Shown here: positions 1 through 9,900 of the stretch, in pieces | Layout of the letters: each line of letters begins with the position of its first letter | Numbering within the stretch: position 1 is the stretch's first letter | Assembly (NCBI GenBank): GCA_026225945.1 | Contig: JAMJFZ010001868.1 | Span: forward strand, 3,756,001-3,820,000 | Direction: 5' to 3' | From: Cricetomys ansorgei | Taxonomy: Eukaryota; Chordata; Mammalia; Rodentia; Nesomyidae | Length of the DNA stretch: 64,000 nt | The notes under the pieces: model-generated | Seen by the model: the letters and a program-made list of their open reading frames with translations, nothing else | The model's database searches: none | What the model was told of the DNA's origin: nothing | Made by a program: the position numbers and the translations under genes

Positions 1-154
1 TCTATGCTTGTTATGCGTTGCTACAGTTTCAGGCAGAGTGTCCCCAGAAAGTGGCAGTCAAGGTGCATTGCAAGATCAGAAACAACGCAAAGCTAATCCA
101 GGACTGTCTACAACAGGGCATAGAAATGTCAGCTTTTACCCACAAGTTTTTCCT

Positions 155-387
155 AATTATTTAAAATATTTGTATTATTACTTTATGTGTATGGGTGTTT
201 TGCCTGCGTGTGTATCCGTGCACCACGCCTGTGCATGGTGCCTGCTCAAGTCAGAAGAGGGCATCAGATCACCTAGAACTGGTGTTACAGATGGTTGTAA
301 GCTACCATGTGGGTACTGAGAATGGAACCCGGGTCCTCTGAAAGAGCAGCGAGAGCTCTTAACCACTGAACCGTCTCTCCAACGCCT
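155..387 (-). mobile_element. B3-type SINE (B2 superfamily)
   Basis: Reverse complement of the tRNA-derived B2/B3 rodent SINE. The SINE head is at the right edge (reads as gagagacggttcagtggtt on the minus strand, an A-box-like start). The body has the typical aactggtgttacagatggtt stretch, and the AT-rich tail is at the left edge. It is the first of three minus-strand copies in a row. It is diverged, so probably an old inactive copy. Confidence 0.9.
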
Positions 388-408
388 TAAAAATTAATTT
401 ACATGTCT

Positions 409-612
409 AAAAATTAATTTACATTTATGTGTCTCTGTGTAAATGTGTGCTGTGTGTGAGTGTCGTGTTTATAGAGGCCAGAAAGGATTGGGTCCCCTGG
501 AGCTGGAGTTACAGGCAGTTGTGAGCTGCTTGACATGGGTACTGGAAATTGAACTTGGGTCCTCTGTAAAAGCGCCAAGGGACCTTAACGGCTGAGCCAT
601 CTCTCTAGCCCC
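409..612 (-). mobile_element. B3-type SINE (B2 superfamily)
   Basis: Second minus-strand B3 copy. It shows gagctggagttacaggcagt, gggtcctctg and the closing gagccatctctctagcccc of the element head. The tail side is TG-rich. Orientation matches the copies on both sides. Confidence 0.88.
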
Positions 613-654
613 ATCCCACAGAGGTTTTTTTGTTTGTTTGTTTTTGTTCTTAAA

Positions 655-846
655 TATTTGTTTTTATTATCTTAAATTATATGTGTGTGCTCATGTGTAC
701 GTGCATGTGAGTGCAAGTGGGCACTGGATCCCCTGAAGCTGGAGTTACAGGTGATTGTGAGCTGCCTGATATGGGTGCTGGGAATCAAACTCAGGTCCTC
801 TGGAGGAACAGCACACTGCTCTTAACCATCGGCCCATCTCTCCAGT
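655..846 (-). mobile_element. B3-type SINE (B2 superfamily)
   Basis: Third minus-strand B3 copy. It has gaagctggagttacaggtga, caggtcctctggagga and cccatctctccag at the head. A T-rich stretch just to the left (about 627-660) is where the 3' tail lies. Confidence 0.88.
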
Positions 847-1235
847 GCTCCTACAGAGTGTTTATGAGGTGAAATCACAATGTGAGGAAAGCACTTGGTT
901 CAGTGGCAGGCCTAGTGCAAGGCAGGCCTCTCCAACATCAGCTAGCACGTTGCCCAGGCAACATCAGTGGAATCAATGCTTACCATGCTCACAGCCTCAA
1001 CAGCACCCATCTAAGCGGGTGACACTTCATGCAATTAGTGAAAATCCTTAAGGAAGGCTGACCACTCTCATGCCGACCCCGGTGACTAAGAGTGCTGGCT
1101 TGAGAAGAATTCTGAGACTGTGTCTGTGCCCACTGGGAATCAGTGCCATGCTCAATGTGGAGTGCCTGGGGGCCCTCAGGGTTTCACACTCACTGATTCT
1201 GTTCTGAAATAATACCCAGCACACAGAGGCACCTG
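847..1235. other. unique sequence, nothing recognised
   Basis: Mixed-composition DNA between two SINEs. A 68-codon open frame has no recognisable features. No promoter, RNA gene or repeat was seen. Confidence 0.5.
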
Positions 1236-1425
1236 ATGGTCCAGCGAGATAGCTCGGTGGCTAGAAGCGCTAACTGCACAAGTCTGATGTTTGGTCTCTG
1301 GGACCCATATCAAGGTGGAGAGAGAGAACTCGCTCTAGGAAGTTGCCCTCTGACCCCCACATTTCTTCTGTGGCTCACAAGCCCTCTCCCCAACATGATC
1401 ATCACCAACACAATGTTTTAAAAAG
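1236..1425 (+). mobile_element. B2/B3A-like SINE
   Basis: Plus-strand tRNA-derived SINE of the B3A type. It shows ccagcgagatagctcggtgg (A-box region), a gcactgcacaagtctgatg-like block, gggacccatat and gttgccctctgacccccaca near the 3' end, then an A-rich tail. Strongly diverged. Confidence 0.75.
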
Positions 1426-1439
1426 GTACTTGAACCTTT

Positions 1440-1835
1440 GCTTCACTTCGGGCTGGTAAATGATTAAAATGTAGGGTGACACATGGATTTCCCACACATA
1501 TTGGGAAGAGCTGTGTCACATGTAGTTTGAGAAAGGAGTGGGGCAGCCATGTGTCATATTGACTCTTTTAGATTCAGTGCCCTCTGCAGAGCAGAAGCTC
1601 AATCAACCTTTTTTTTTTCACACTAGACTGAATCAATCATAAGGAAAAATTTCCCGTGGAGTGCAGAGTATATTGGTAACATTAGGCCATGTGAGACTTG
1701 AGTATTGTTAATGTTCTGCTTGCAGGTTTTGTGTATTTTTGTATATAATTCATGGCATTTATATTAAATTCGTAAATAATATATTGCTCTGTTTGTGTGA
1801 ACCCAATAAAGCATTTAAAAATAACAATAAAAATG
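1440..1835 (+). other. possible 3'-UTR-like segment with clustered polyA signals
   Basis: The segment ends in AATAAA (about 1806), followed by further A-rich AATAA words. Upstream are U-rich and TGTA-containing words (ttgtgtatttttgtatataa) of the kind found before mammalian cleavage sites. No open frame or recognised homology is present. It could be the end of a non-coding transcript, the 3' end of a processed pseudogene, or chance AT-rich sequence. Confidence 0.2.
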
Positions 1836-2199
1836 TCCTCCTGCCCTCTTACATATTCACTGGTAATTTTACTGATTTCTTACCTCTTTAAGACTTAATG
1901 AAAGAACTCTGCAGGGTGGCAGGTTAGTGACAGCAAATGTGGCCTGGCCAGTCAGAAACAGAAAGCTCTCTAGGGGTGCGCATGCAATAATCCCTCTGGC
2001 CACACACAGGACAGCTCTCTGGATGTACAGCATCAACTCCTCAATGCCACACACCTGAAATGATGCTAACTCACACAGTCCAGCTCTGTTTCCACCATAC
2101 AGGGTGGAGCAGGTATGGTAGGAATTGCTGCAATACTAAATATAGAATGACTTAGAACTGGCTAACAGAGGGAATCAGGCCACAAGACAGTAGCATCTG

Positions 2200-2432
2200 G
2201 GGAAATGTCAAAAGCATGTGTTTAAAGCCACAAAGGCTTAGGTTTAAATCCCAGCTCTATCAGGGCCTTTGATTTTTCAGTTCCCTTGGTCTTAATTTCT
2301 TCACTATGAAATATAATGTTAAAAATAGTGTCAACTTCATAGATGACTGCGAGGGTAGAAAGGATGGTGGTTGCAAAGTTCTTAGCCTAAGGCAAATGCT
2401 TAATAAACAACAGCCATTGTCATTATTATGAT
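2200..2432 (+). mobile_element. MIR SINE
   Basis: Old mammalian MIR in plus orientation. The core reads gtttaaatcccagctctatc, then a cagttccc...cttcactatgaaat equivalent of the 'cctcatctgtaaaatg' block, then a 3' part with cttcatagatgactgcgagg and gcaaatgcttaataaac. It finishes in the usual attattatgatta end. Confidence 0.85.
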
Positions 2433-2435
2433 TAT

Positions 2436-2500
2436 AAGCTCAGCTTGTGGAACGCTTGTTGGCAAAGCCATGAGTTCAAGCTCGGAGATTAATGTATGTG
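2436..2500 (+). mobile_element. possible degraded ID-like tRNA SINE
   Basis: agctcagcttgtggaacgct...ccatgagttcaagctc resembles the A-box and B-box portion of ID elements. It is short and diverged, so only a weak call. Confidence 0.3.
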
Positions 2501-2847
2501 GGTGTGCTCGCACACAGGTCTTCTAACATGTTTCAGATCATACTATGTTCCATTACTGTGACATTCTCTGAAGTCTCACACTGAGAATTGCTAGAGTTGA
2601 CCCCCTCACACAGCATAGAAAACACTCTGCTTCATTCTCTTTGGATTTTTTTTTTTTGGAAGTCTTATTCCTATTTGGATCCTTAAGGGATCTCTCCCTA
2701 TTATATAGCACCGAATCGGTGAAATTCAACCACAGAAAAGTATCTTGTAGAAAGAGCTACTCACACCTCACTTAATACTCTGTAAACTGATGAGGTGTCG
2801 GTATAATCAGACCAGGCAAACCCCTATTTGTTCCTTGTTTTTCTTAA

Positions 2848-3056
2848 CATTTTTATGAGATTTTTGTTTACTTTCACGTGCATGTGTGTTGTACATGTGT
2901 GGCTCTGAGTGTGGGCGCTCACACACGAACGGGGTCAGAGGACAAACTGTGGGGATCGCTGCACCCGTTCCACCATGTGTGTGTCCTGGGAGCCGAACTC
3001 GGGTCTTCAGTCTTTGTAGCAGTCTTTCTTAACTGAGCCATCCTGCCCAAGCCCTA
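2848..3056 (-). mobile_element. B3A-like SINE (B2 superfamily)
   Basis: Reverse complement of a B3A-type SINE. It has ggggtcagaggacaaactgt, ttccaccatgtgtgtgtcct, ccgaactcgggtcttcag and aactgagccatcctgcccaa at the head end on the right. Confidence 0.82.
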
Positions 3057-3645
3057 GCTTTTCTCTTTTAAATATTAGGTATAGCTTTACACCCTGGCAT
3101 TCTTAAGAGAACCTGTGCTCCCTTCACCTGACTACTGGGCTCCTGAAGGCACCTGGGCAGGGGCAGAGGTGAGTACTAGACAAAAGGAAAGTGAGGAAAT
3201 GGAAAGGACACGAAAGATTGGAAGTATGAGAGATGGCTTGTAAAAACGCAGGAAGTGCCTCACCCCAGGAGTCATGCTCCTGTACCCCAAAGTGCCATTT
3301 GTAAGGTGCATGTCGGTCCAAGGCATCTCCTACATAATGAGAATCTTACAACACATACCACACACACATATGCACACACACACCAACAATACATAATAAT
3401 CATACACCATTTCTTATTACAATGCGGAATATCTAACTTCTGAATTGGCCAATCATTTCATCATCAGGTATATGAAGAAGTTACTTTAGAAAACCCATCA
3501 TTTATACACTGGCCATTTTCCCATTTGAATGGGAACCATACACGGATACCCTTAAGAGTTTTAGGCAGAAATGTTCAAATCAAGAGAAAGCTGCGCTTCT
3601 ACTCCTGAGCTTGGCAGTCTGCCAGCAAATTAAAACAGGCTCTGC
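3057..3645. other. mostly unique, short CA-rich patch
   Basis: An impure CA-rich stretch lies at about 3352-3395. The rest shows no recognisable gene, RNA or transposon. Overlapping short frames on both strands look like chance. Confidence 0.5.
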
Positions 3646-3960
3646 AGACTGAGGGGAGGTGGCTAGGTTGATAAAGTGCTAGCTTTGCAAACCTGAGGAC
3701 TTGAATTTGATACCCAGAACCTTTGTCTAAAGAGATGTCAGTGTGGTGGTGTGGGCTTGCAATCCCGTGCTGAGAAGCCAGAGGCCTGTGGATCCCTGGA
3801 GTTCACTGACCAACCAGCTTAAGATATTGGTGAGCTCTAGGCCAGTGAGAGACTGTCTCAAAAAAAAAAAAAAGTGGACAGCTTTGCAGAATCACACCAG
3901 ATGCACACACTCCTGCGACATACACAAACAGATGCACACAGTAAACACAAACGCACCTGA
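3646..3960 (+). mobile_element. B4A SINE
   Basis: Composite ID-plus-B1 SINE. The tRNA-like head is ggaggtggctaggttgataa with gaggacttgaatttgatacc (B-box region). The B1-like middle is gtgtggtggtgtgggcttgc, then gagagactgtctcaaaa, and a CA-rich 3' end (atgcacacactcctgcg). This order is typical of B4. Confidence 0.85.
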
Positions 3961-4019
3961 AATTTAGACTCTGGAAGAGATATGATCAAACTGAGATATT
4001 TTAAAAATGTGGACAATTA

Positions 4020-4292
4020 AGATGAAACCATAGCTCAGTGGACAATAGAGGTGGTACAGAACATGAAGACCTGGCTTTAGATCCCAGCACCCATTTAAAA
4101 TATCAGTGGATCTTGGTCACACATAAGCTTTACCCCCAGTGCCACGGGGTGGGCGGGGGGCAGAAGCAGGAGGATCGCTGGGGCTTGCTGGCTGCCAGCC
4201 TAGCTTCAAGTTCAACAAGAGACCTCATCTCAAAGAAATAAGGAGAGGGTATAGCAGGACGAATGGCACCCTCCGGTCTGTGTGTGCACACG
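4020..4292 (+). mobile_element. B4-type SINE
   Basis: Second B4-family copy in plus orientation. It has accatagctcagtggac, gatcccagcacccatttaaa, agcaggaggatcgctggggc, gacctcatctcaaag and a tgtgtgtgcacacgg end. It is more diverged than the copy before it, with an inserted G-rich patch near 4145-4160. Confidence 0.75.
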
Positions 4293-4465
4293 GGTGTTAG
4301 TGAGGTGTTACACCAAAGCCCCCAGCAGTTACGTAGCTGAACGGGGGTCTGAGTGCTCTGTACTTCTTCAATCTACCACAAGCCTTCTTTAGTCCTTCAG
4401 TCACTATAAGTGAGCGTCTGGAAATCGAGAAAGATTGTTGGAGTTTTGCTTATAAAAGGAATTCA

Positions 4466-4620
4466 AGGCCTGGTAAAGTGGCACACACTTTTAATACCAG
4501 CACGCAGGAGACAGAGGCAAGCAGATTTCTGGAGTTGGAGGCCAGCCTGGTCTATGTAGGGAGCTCCAGAACAGTCTGGACTACATAAAAAGACCCTGTC
4601 TCAAAAACAAAAACAAAAAA
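4466..4620 (+). mobile_element. B1 SINE
   Basis: 7SL-derived rodent B1. It has gcctggtaaagtggcacaca, aggccagcctggtctatgta, agaccctgtctca and a CAAAA-type A-rich tail. Confidence 0.9.
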
Positions 4621-4697
4621 TACAACACCAGAAACATGAATTCAAAATACATGCCACGTGTTCTAGAGGTGTGAGGTCCTGTTCTACTGACTGCGCA

Positions 4698-4940
4698 TAT
4701 AGCTCTTTTTAAGACAGGGTCTGAATGAATAGCCTAGGCTGGCCCTGTGGCCACACCCTTCTTGCCTCGGTCTCCAAGACACAAGGATTCCAGGCGTGTA
4801 CCTCCATGCCTGGCCAAAGCTCTCAACAAACTGGGTTGTTTTTCGCTCGCCGGTCATGCTTGCCTTGCTGAGGAGTTGAGCCCAGGGCTGTGCACTTGCT
4901 GGGCATGCTGTGGGCCACTGAGCCACACATCTAGCCCTTG
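4698..4940 (-). mobile_element. B4 / ID_B1 SINE
   Basis: Reverse complement of a composite SINE. The left part is B1-like (agacagggtctgaatga, gtctccaagacacaaggatt, gcgtgtacctccatgcctgg). The right part is ID-like (ttgagcccagggctgtgcac, gccactgagccacacatcta). It faces the plus-strand B1 just upstream. Confidence 0.78.
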
Positions 4941-5117
4941 GACATGTATTCTTGAAGGTTGCAAACTTCCTGCAAAGTTGATCGGGATGACTCTTTGTAT
5001 AATGGGTCACAACTTCTTTCTATATCAAAGGCCATGCTAGGGATCTCCATGACAGCCCAACCCTGATAAAAAGTTCTGTAACTTCCTAAAAGAAGGAAAT
5101 ATGGACACAAGAAGCAA

Positions 5118-5735
5118 TATAAATAGTATGCTTTTATTAATTCTTGGGAAATTCCGTACATGCATACAATGTAATTTGATCATATTCATCCCCACTCCCT
5201 ACCTCTAACGCCTCCCAGATCTACCTCTTCCCCAAATGAATGCCCTTAAAAAAATTGCCTACTGAGTTCATTTTGTACTCCCCATATACTCCCATATGTT
5301 GTACATGGGGGAGGGGCATCCATTGGATAGTTGGACCTACCAGGAGCCACGCCCTTAAGAAAACTGACTCTCCTTCCCCCAGCAACCATCAGCTATCAGT
5401 AGGTCCTCAGCTCTAGTGGGGACTGTGAGTGCCTACGCCCTGTACTGGGAAGTTGCCTGCTTTGATTTTGTGCAGGAAACCACACTGCTTGTGAGTTCCT
5501 GGGTTCAGGGTACTGTCAGGTCCAGAAGACACTGTTTAGTCCAGCCTCTGGCTCTGTCTTCCATACTGGCCCCTGATGGGAATGTGTGTGGTACAGATGA
5601 CCCATTTATGATTGAGTACTTCACAGGCTCTTCTTTTCTGGGCTTTAACCAGTTTTGAGTTACTGTGTTAACTGCTGTCGACTGCACAAAGAAACCTCTT
5701 TCATGATATCTGAGAGCAGCACTAAGAGCTTGCTT
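5118..5735 (-). mobile_element. rodent L1 3' end (Lx-type 3'-UTR)
   Basis: Reverse complement of a truncated rodent L1 3' untranslated region. Diagnostic words include ttgatcatattcatccccac, ttggacctaccaggagccac, gaaaactgactctccttccc, cagaagacactgttt and gactgcacaaagaaacctct. The left edge starts with the inverted 3' tail (cttttattaattcttg). No L1 coding sequence is present, so this is a dead 5'-truncated insert. Confidence 0.85.
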
Positions 5736-5905
5736 GGCAAAGCCTGAATAATTCCAAACAGTCCCAGCTGAGGCTGGAAAAGGTAAGGGTGTGCTGGGGT
5801 AGCATTGGTTGCTGTTACCATTAGAAGCTGGTGAGCAAAACGTCCTTTGTCAAGTTCCTCGGTCAAGCTCACATCAGCCTGGACCTCCTTTCAGATAATC
5901 TTTCA

Positions 5906-6175
5906 GGGAGGAGGAGGAGGAGGAGGAGGGGGAGGAGGAGGAGAAGGAGGAGGAGGAGGGGGAGGAGAAGGAGAAGGAGGAGGAGGAGGAGGGGGAGGAG
6001 GAGGGGGAGGAGGAGGGAGAGGAGGAGGAGAAGGAGGAGGAGGAGGGGGAGGAGGAGGGGGAGGAGGAGGAGGAGGAGGAGGAGGAGGAAAGGAAGGAAG
6101 GAAGGAAGGAAGGAAGGAAGGAAGGAAGGAAGGAAGGAAGGAGAGAGAAAGATGAAAGAAAGGAAGGAAGGAAGA
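5906..6175. repeat. (GGA)n / (GGAA)n polypurine tract
   Basis: Imperfect GGA/GGGGA/GAAGGA repeats run to about 6090, then pure GGAA repeats to about 6139, then a mixed GAAA/GGAA end. All purine on the plus strand, about 270 bp. Long frames across it are low-complexity artefacts. Confidence 0.99.
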
Positions 6176-6463
6176 ACCACAATGAGAAGTTGCCAGATTT
6201 AAAAAAAAAAACAAACTGTGCTTTTATTATGACCATTTCACCCTTATAAAAATGTCTCAGCCGAAATTATACCCAGGCTCACCGAAGTGAGTGGTCGGCA
6301 GAGTGAAGACTTGTGCTGGGGACTGGTGAGCTCCAAGCCCCAAAAGTTAACTGTCAAGAGTAAGACTTCACATGTCAGAAAACTCTGAAAGACCAGTTTG
6401 CACTTAATTTAGTGAGCCATAGGGCAGGACAGGGACCGGGTTGTACTAAGCAGAGCACTCAAA

Positions 6464-6573
6464 GATAGATAGATAGATAGATAGATGATAGATAGATAGA
6501 TGATAGATAGATAGATAGATGATAGATAGATAGATGATAGATAGATGATAGATAGATAGATAGATAGATAGAT

Positions 6574-6616
<43 letters not shown>

Positions 6617-6760
6617 GATAGATAGATAGATAGATGATAGATAGATAGATAGATAGATGATAGATGATAGATAGATGATAGATAGATAGATGATAGATAG
6701 ATAGATAGATGATAGATGATAGATAGATGATAGATAGATAGATAGACAGGCAGACAGACA
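6464..6760. repeat. (GATA)n array with GATGATA interruptions
   Basis: About 280 bp of GATA units, broken at intervals by GATGATA steps and changing to GACA/GGCA units at the right edge (6745-6760). Frames reading 'YLSIIYLSI' on the minus strand are artefacts of the repeat. Confidence 0.99.
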
Positions 6761-7600
6761 AACCTCAGTGGTCATGATAAATAATATTATAAGTCAATCT
6801 TTAAAAGAAAATAAAACCATCCCATTGTAGATCTTACAGTTCTTTTAATATTATCTTTCGGAAATAAATTTTTACCGAAACTAGGAGCAGGGTTATGGGC
6901 AGTAAATATAAGCCAACACAGTAATGTGGGGGAGTCTTGTCTCTTTGGTGAGACCTAGAAATCCAGGAAGAAGTCCTGACTTGGGAGGGTTGAGGGGAAG
7001 TCCCAGAACAGCTGCCCTGCGGCTGATGTCATAGCTTGTCATAGCTTTAGTCTGCTGACGTGGTTACATAACAGCCATCGAGCATAAAACACTTGGCGTT
7101 ATCTGACAAATGAGAAGAACTTGCAAATAGCTTTGTTTTAGATTTCCGTGATATATTTTGGCAATAAGGCTTTGTCTTTTGGTATTAAAATGCTCATAAT
7201 ATCGATTTCTCTGCCTTCTCTCGACAAGCAGAGCAACGGGATTCATTCATATGCTTAGTATCAAGATTACTGTGTGACCTGCCACCGGCATCATAATCGC
7301 TTTCTCTGGGGGTATTTCTGCCTCCATAAACATTCGCCCAGCTATTACATACACTCACTTTCTTTTTCTGTCTTTAACATCCTCTTTACCTGAATTATTC
7401 AAACAGATTTTTACCTATTTTTTTTTTTAAATTTAGGAATTCTGTGAAACATTCTAGAATGTGCCATTTACTCTCACTGACCATGGAAGGACTTTCAGTT
7501 CGCTGTGCTATACAATACCCTACTGTGCATGTATAACCCAGACTACTTCCAGGCTATTTTTAACCACACAGGCTCACACTGCTCTGAGCATTCTAATTAA
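6761..7600. promoter_or_regulatory. candidate conserved non-coding block A
   Basis: Repeat-free DNA, apart from a T run near 7421. The part at about 7020-7260 is AT-rich with balanced composition (tggttacataacagccatcg, atcgatttctctgcc) and shows no transposon remnant. Lack of repeats plus homeodomain-like words suggests, but does not show, a conserved enhancer. Confidence 0.25.
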
Positions 7601-7879
7601 ATCAAACAAATAACCAATGGCTAATGTGGCCGGCAACCAGCCATTCACTGAAAGCAGCAGAGCAGATTGTAGGCTGAGCCTCAGTCTTTTTGTTAGCAGT
7701 CCTTTTGGGTTTCCTCCACTTAATGTTATTAAGGCACCTCCCTCTCTCCACCTGCCTTGGGCTGGACAGGCTTCCCTCCCCAGCGAATGTTTAGGTTTCC
7801 AATTACGTGTCCCCAGATACATCTGCTCTGCCTTAACTGTTTGTTCTTTCCCATCAGTGAACTTCATGTTTTGATCCAT

Positions 7880-8329
7880 TGTGTTTTTCCTTTGTCATAA
7901 GGTCTTATTCCGGCTTATTCCAGTTCAGGGTTTTACGACGTTAGTATCAGGCATGCATGCCATCTGTGTGCGTTAGGGCATGGCAATATCCTTATCTTGG
8001 CTTCCTGTCATCTTTCCCTGATCATGGGGATGGACGAAGCCCTTGTGTCTAATAAGTCATTTGCCTCAGCAGGTCCCAAATGACCAAGAGATGAGGCTGG
8101 GAGAGATTAGCATGGTAATCTCATTCTGATGGATAAAATTAGCAAAGCTATCCCCCACAAATGGAGAGCTGCCATTGGCGAACTGCTGCGCTTAGAATCA
8201 ATTACTAAATTACTTTGAGCTCTAAGTTGACATTAACAGAAAAAAATTGCCATCGACCAAAGGGAAATAAGATAAAGAATATGCGATCATTAAATCTCTC
8301 GCTACTATTCACGAATGTGACTCACAAGA
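7880..8329. promoter_or_regulatory. candidate conserved non-coding block B
   Basis: Repeat-free segment containing a perfect 7-bp inverted repeat with GATTA/TAATC arms at 8103-8122. TAAT/ATTA-rich words follow (aaattagcaaagctatcccc, atcaattactaaattacttt) and a GATAA motif (aataagataaagaa). The pattern resembles developmental enhancers with homeodomain and GATA sites. No conservation data are available here. Confidence 0.3.
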
Positions 8330-8935
8330 ATGATACACAAAACAGGGCGGAATTTAATTTTTAACAGTGCCCCCTGTCAACATTTCATCCCAAGCTTCCC
8401 TGTGGCCTGGGAGTATGCCCTGGCCTTTCCCATTTATTTGCAATGGAAAGAGAAGGAGAGGCGGGGAGGAGGGGGGAAAGGCTGCGTCAGCGTCAGCGGG
8501 CATCTCCAGCTAGCTCACCAGTCCAACAGAACTGGCAGGGTGCCTTCTGGGCCCCAGAGAGCCGGCCAGGGAAAGCCTGGTGTCATTCCCGATGCCCCCT
8601 CCTGCCCCAAGCAAAGCGGTCTCTCTCAGTCTCTACTCAGCCAGTCTGCCGGTGACATGGCGGCTGTAATCCTTTCTTCAGACCCCCATGGTACTCAAAG
8701 CTCTTCCCGGAAGACATTTAACTCCCTGGCATTGCTAATTAACATAAGCACTCCATCTTTAAAAGTCTTCTTCCATTCAGAAACGAATGCGTGTCTTTAC
8801 AGAGAAATAGTTGTAATGATGGCTCAAAGGAGGAAATTACGTAAAGGAAGAAGTTTTAAAATGATTTCCTCCCCTAAGCTAGGGCCTGGGGAATCCCAGT
8901 GGCATAGTATTGTTAATATTATTAGCACAGTATAA
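8330..8935 (+). other. 201-codon open frame, probably not a gene
   Basis: The longest open frame outside repeats. The predicted product starts MIHKTGRNLIFNSAPC and contains a WKEKERRGGGGKG patch. No domain, signal peptide or membrane segment is recognisable. No Kozak-like context or splice structure is evident, and a 70-codon frame overlaps it in another frame. The surrounding DNA looks like regulatory non-coding sequence. Most likely a chance frame. Confidence 0.12.
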
Positions 8936-8939
8936 ATAT

Positions 8940-9900
8940 CAGCTGTCTAGATATTATAAGGACTTGAATTCAGTCTCTGTTGGGGGAGTCAGGGTCAACA
9001 TCATTAGCTATAGATCTTGTCTGAGTTTCCATATACATGCCTTAGGGCGCATGTCTGCCAGATACATCTCTATAGATGGTATAACCATAGGACGTAGGTG
9101 GGGCTCATCACTCGCATCAGTAACAGACAACAAGCTTTTGTTTATCTGAAGGTTTACTGGAATTAACTGATTAGTGTCAACTTGACACAATAACTTTTGT
9201 CTGCAACACAGTAGATCATTTTGATGGCTTTATTGATGGAGTGTTGTCTAATGTAAATTGTAAGGGAAGCTGAATCCAGATAAAGTCTGGTACATTTTTC
9301 TTAGGAGCAAACTGAAAAAGCTGTTTGTAAATGCACTCTTGACAAGACACCCTCTGCAGTCTTATAGATGTTACGATAGCAATTGTGATATTAATAATAA
9401 TAATTATGAGGCAGAGTGGTAATTGAAATGTATGCAATTCAGTGGCTGGCAAATGCATCTTTAAGCAGACACATTTTGTGCTCTTACAGATATTGCAACC
9501 AAATTGTGATATTAATAACCATGATTAGAAGGGAGATTTGTAAGTGAAATGTAAGCAATCCATTCTGAAATTAAACTCGGAACACAAGACCATTAAAAGT
9601 GAATTAGAAAATAAGGCTAGGTTGTTTCGGGTGACGGGACTTTTCTTGTAAAAATTGCCTGTGAAAATGGCAGAGAAATGAAATGAGAGCAAGTAGGAAT
9701 TTATACATGTACACGGAATTTTGAAATAACTGCAAATAAAATGTATTCAAAAGCCAAGTTCTAATTTGGGGGGAATTAAAAGAATGATCTTGAGTTTTGA
9801 GGGCTTGTTGATGAAATACCAGCAATACATCAATCCAAAAAAGCTGTGAGACCTGGGTAAACCGAATCACTGAGTAATTAACCATGGGTGCTATTGGTGA
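8940..9900. promoter_or_regulatory. candidate conserved non-coding block C with internal tandem duplication
   Basis: AT-rich, repeat-free DNA. Two diverged copies of a roughly 80-bp segment lie 121 bp apart (about 9361-9445 and 9482-9566). They share aattgtgatattaata and gtgaaatgta/tgaaatgta-type words. Many TAAT/ATTA motifs follow up to 9900 (gaattagaaaataagg, actgagtaattaacc). A developmental enhancer is an inference from composition. Confidence 0.3.

Noticed and set aside
5831..6236. Open frames of about 100-123 codons over the GGA/GGAA tract (poly-R, poly-G, poly-P, poly-L/S)
   Set aside because: They are translations of a simple repeat with no start context or domain.
6446..6775. Minus-strand frames reading YLSIIYLSIYL over the GATA array
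   Set aside because: Repeat artefact, present in more than one frame.
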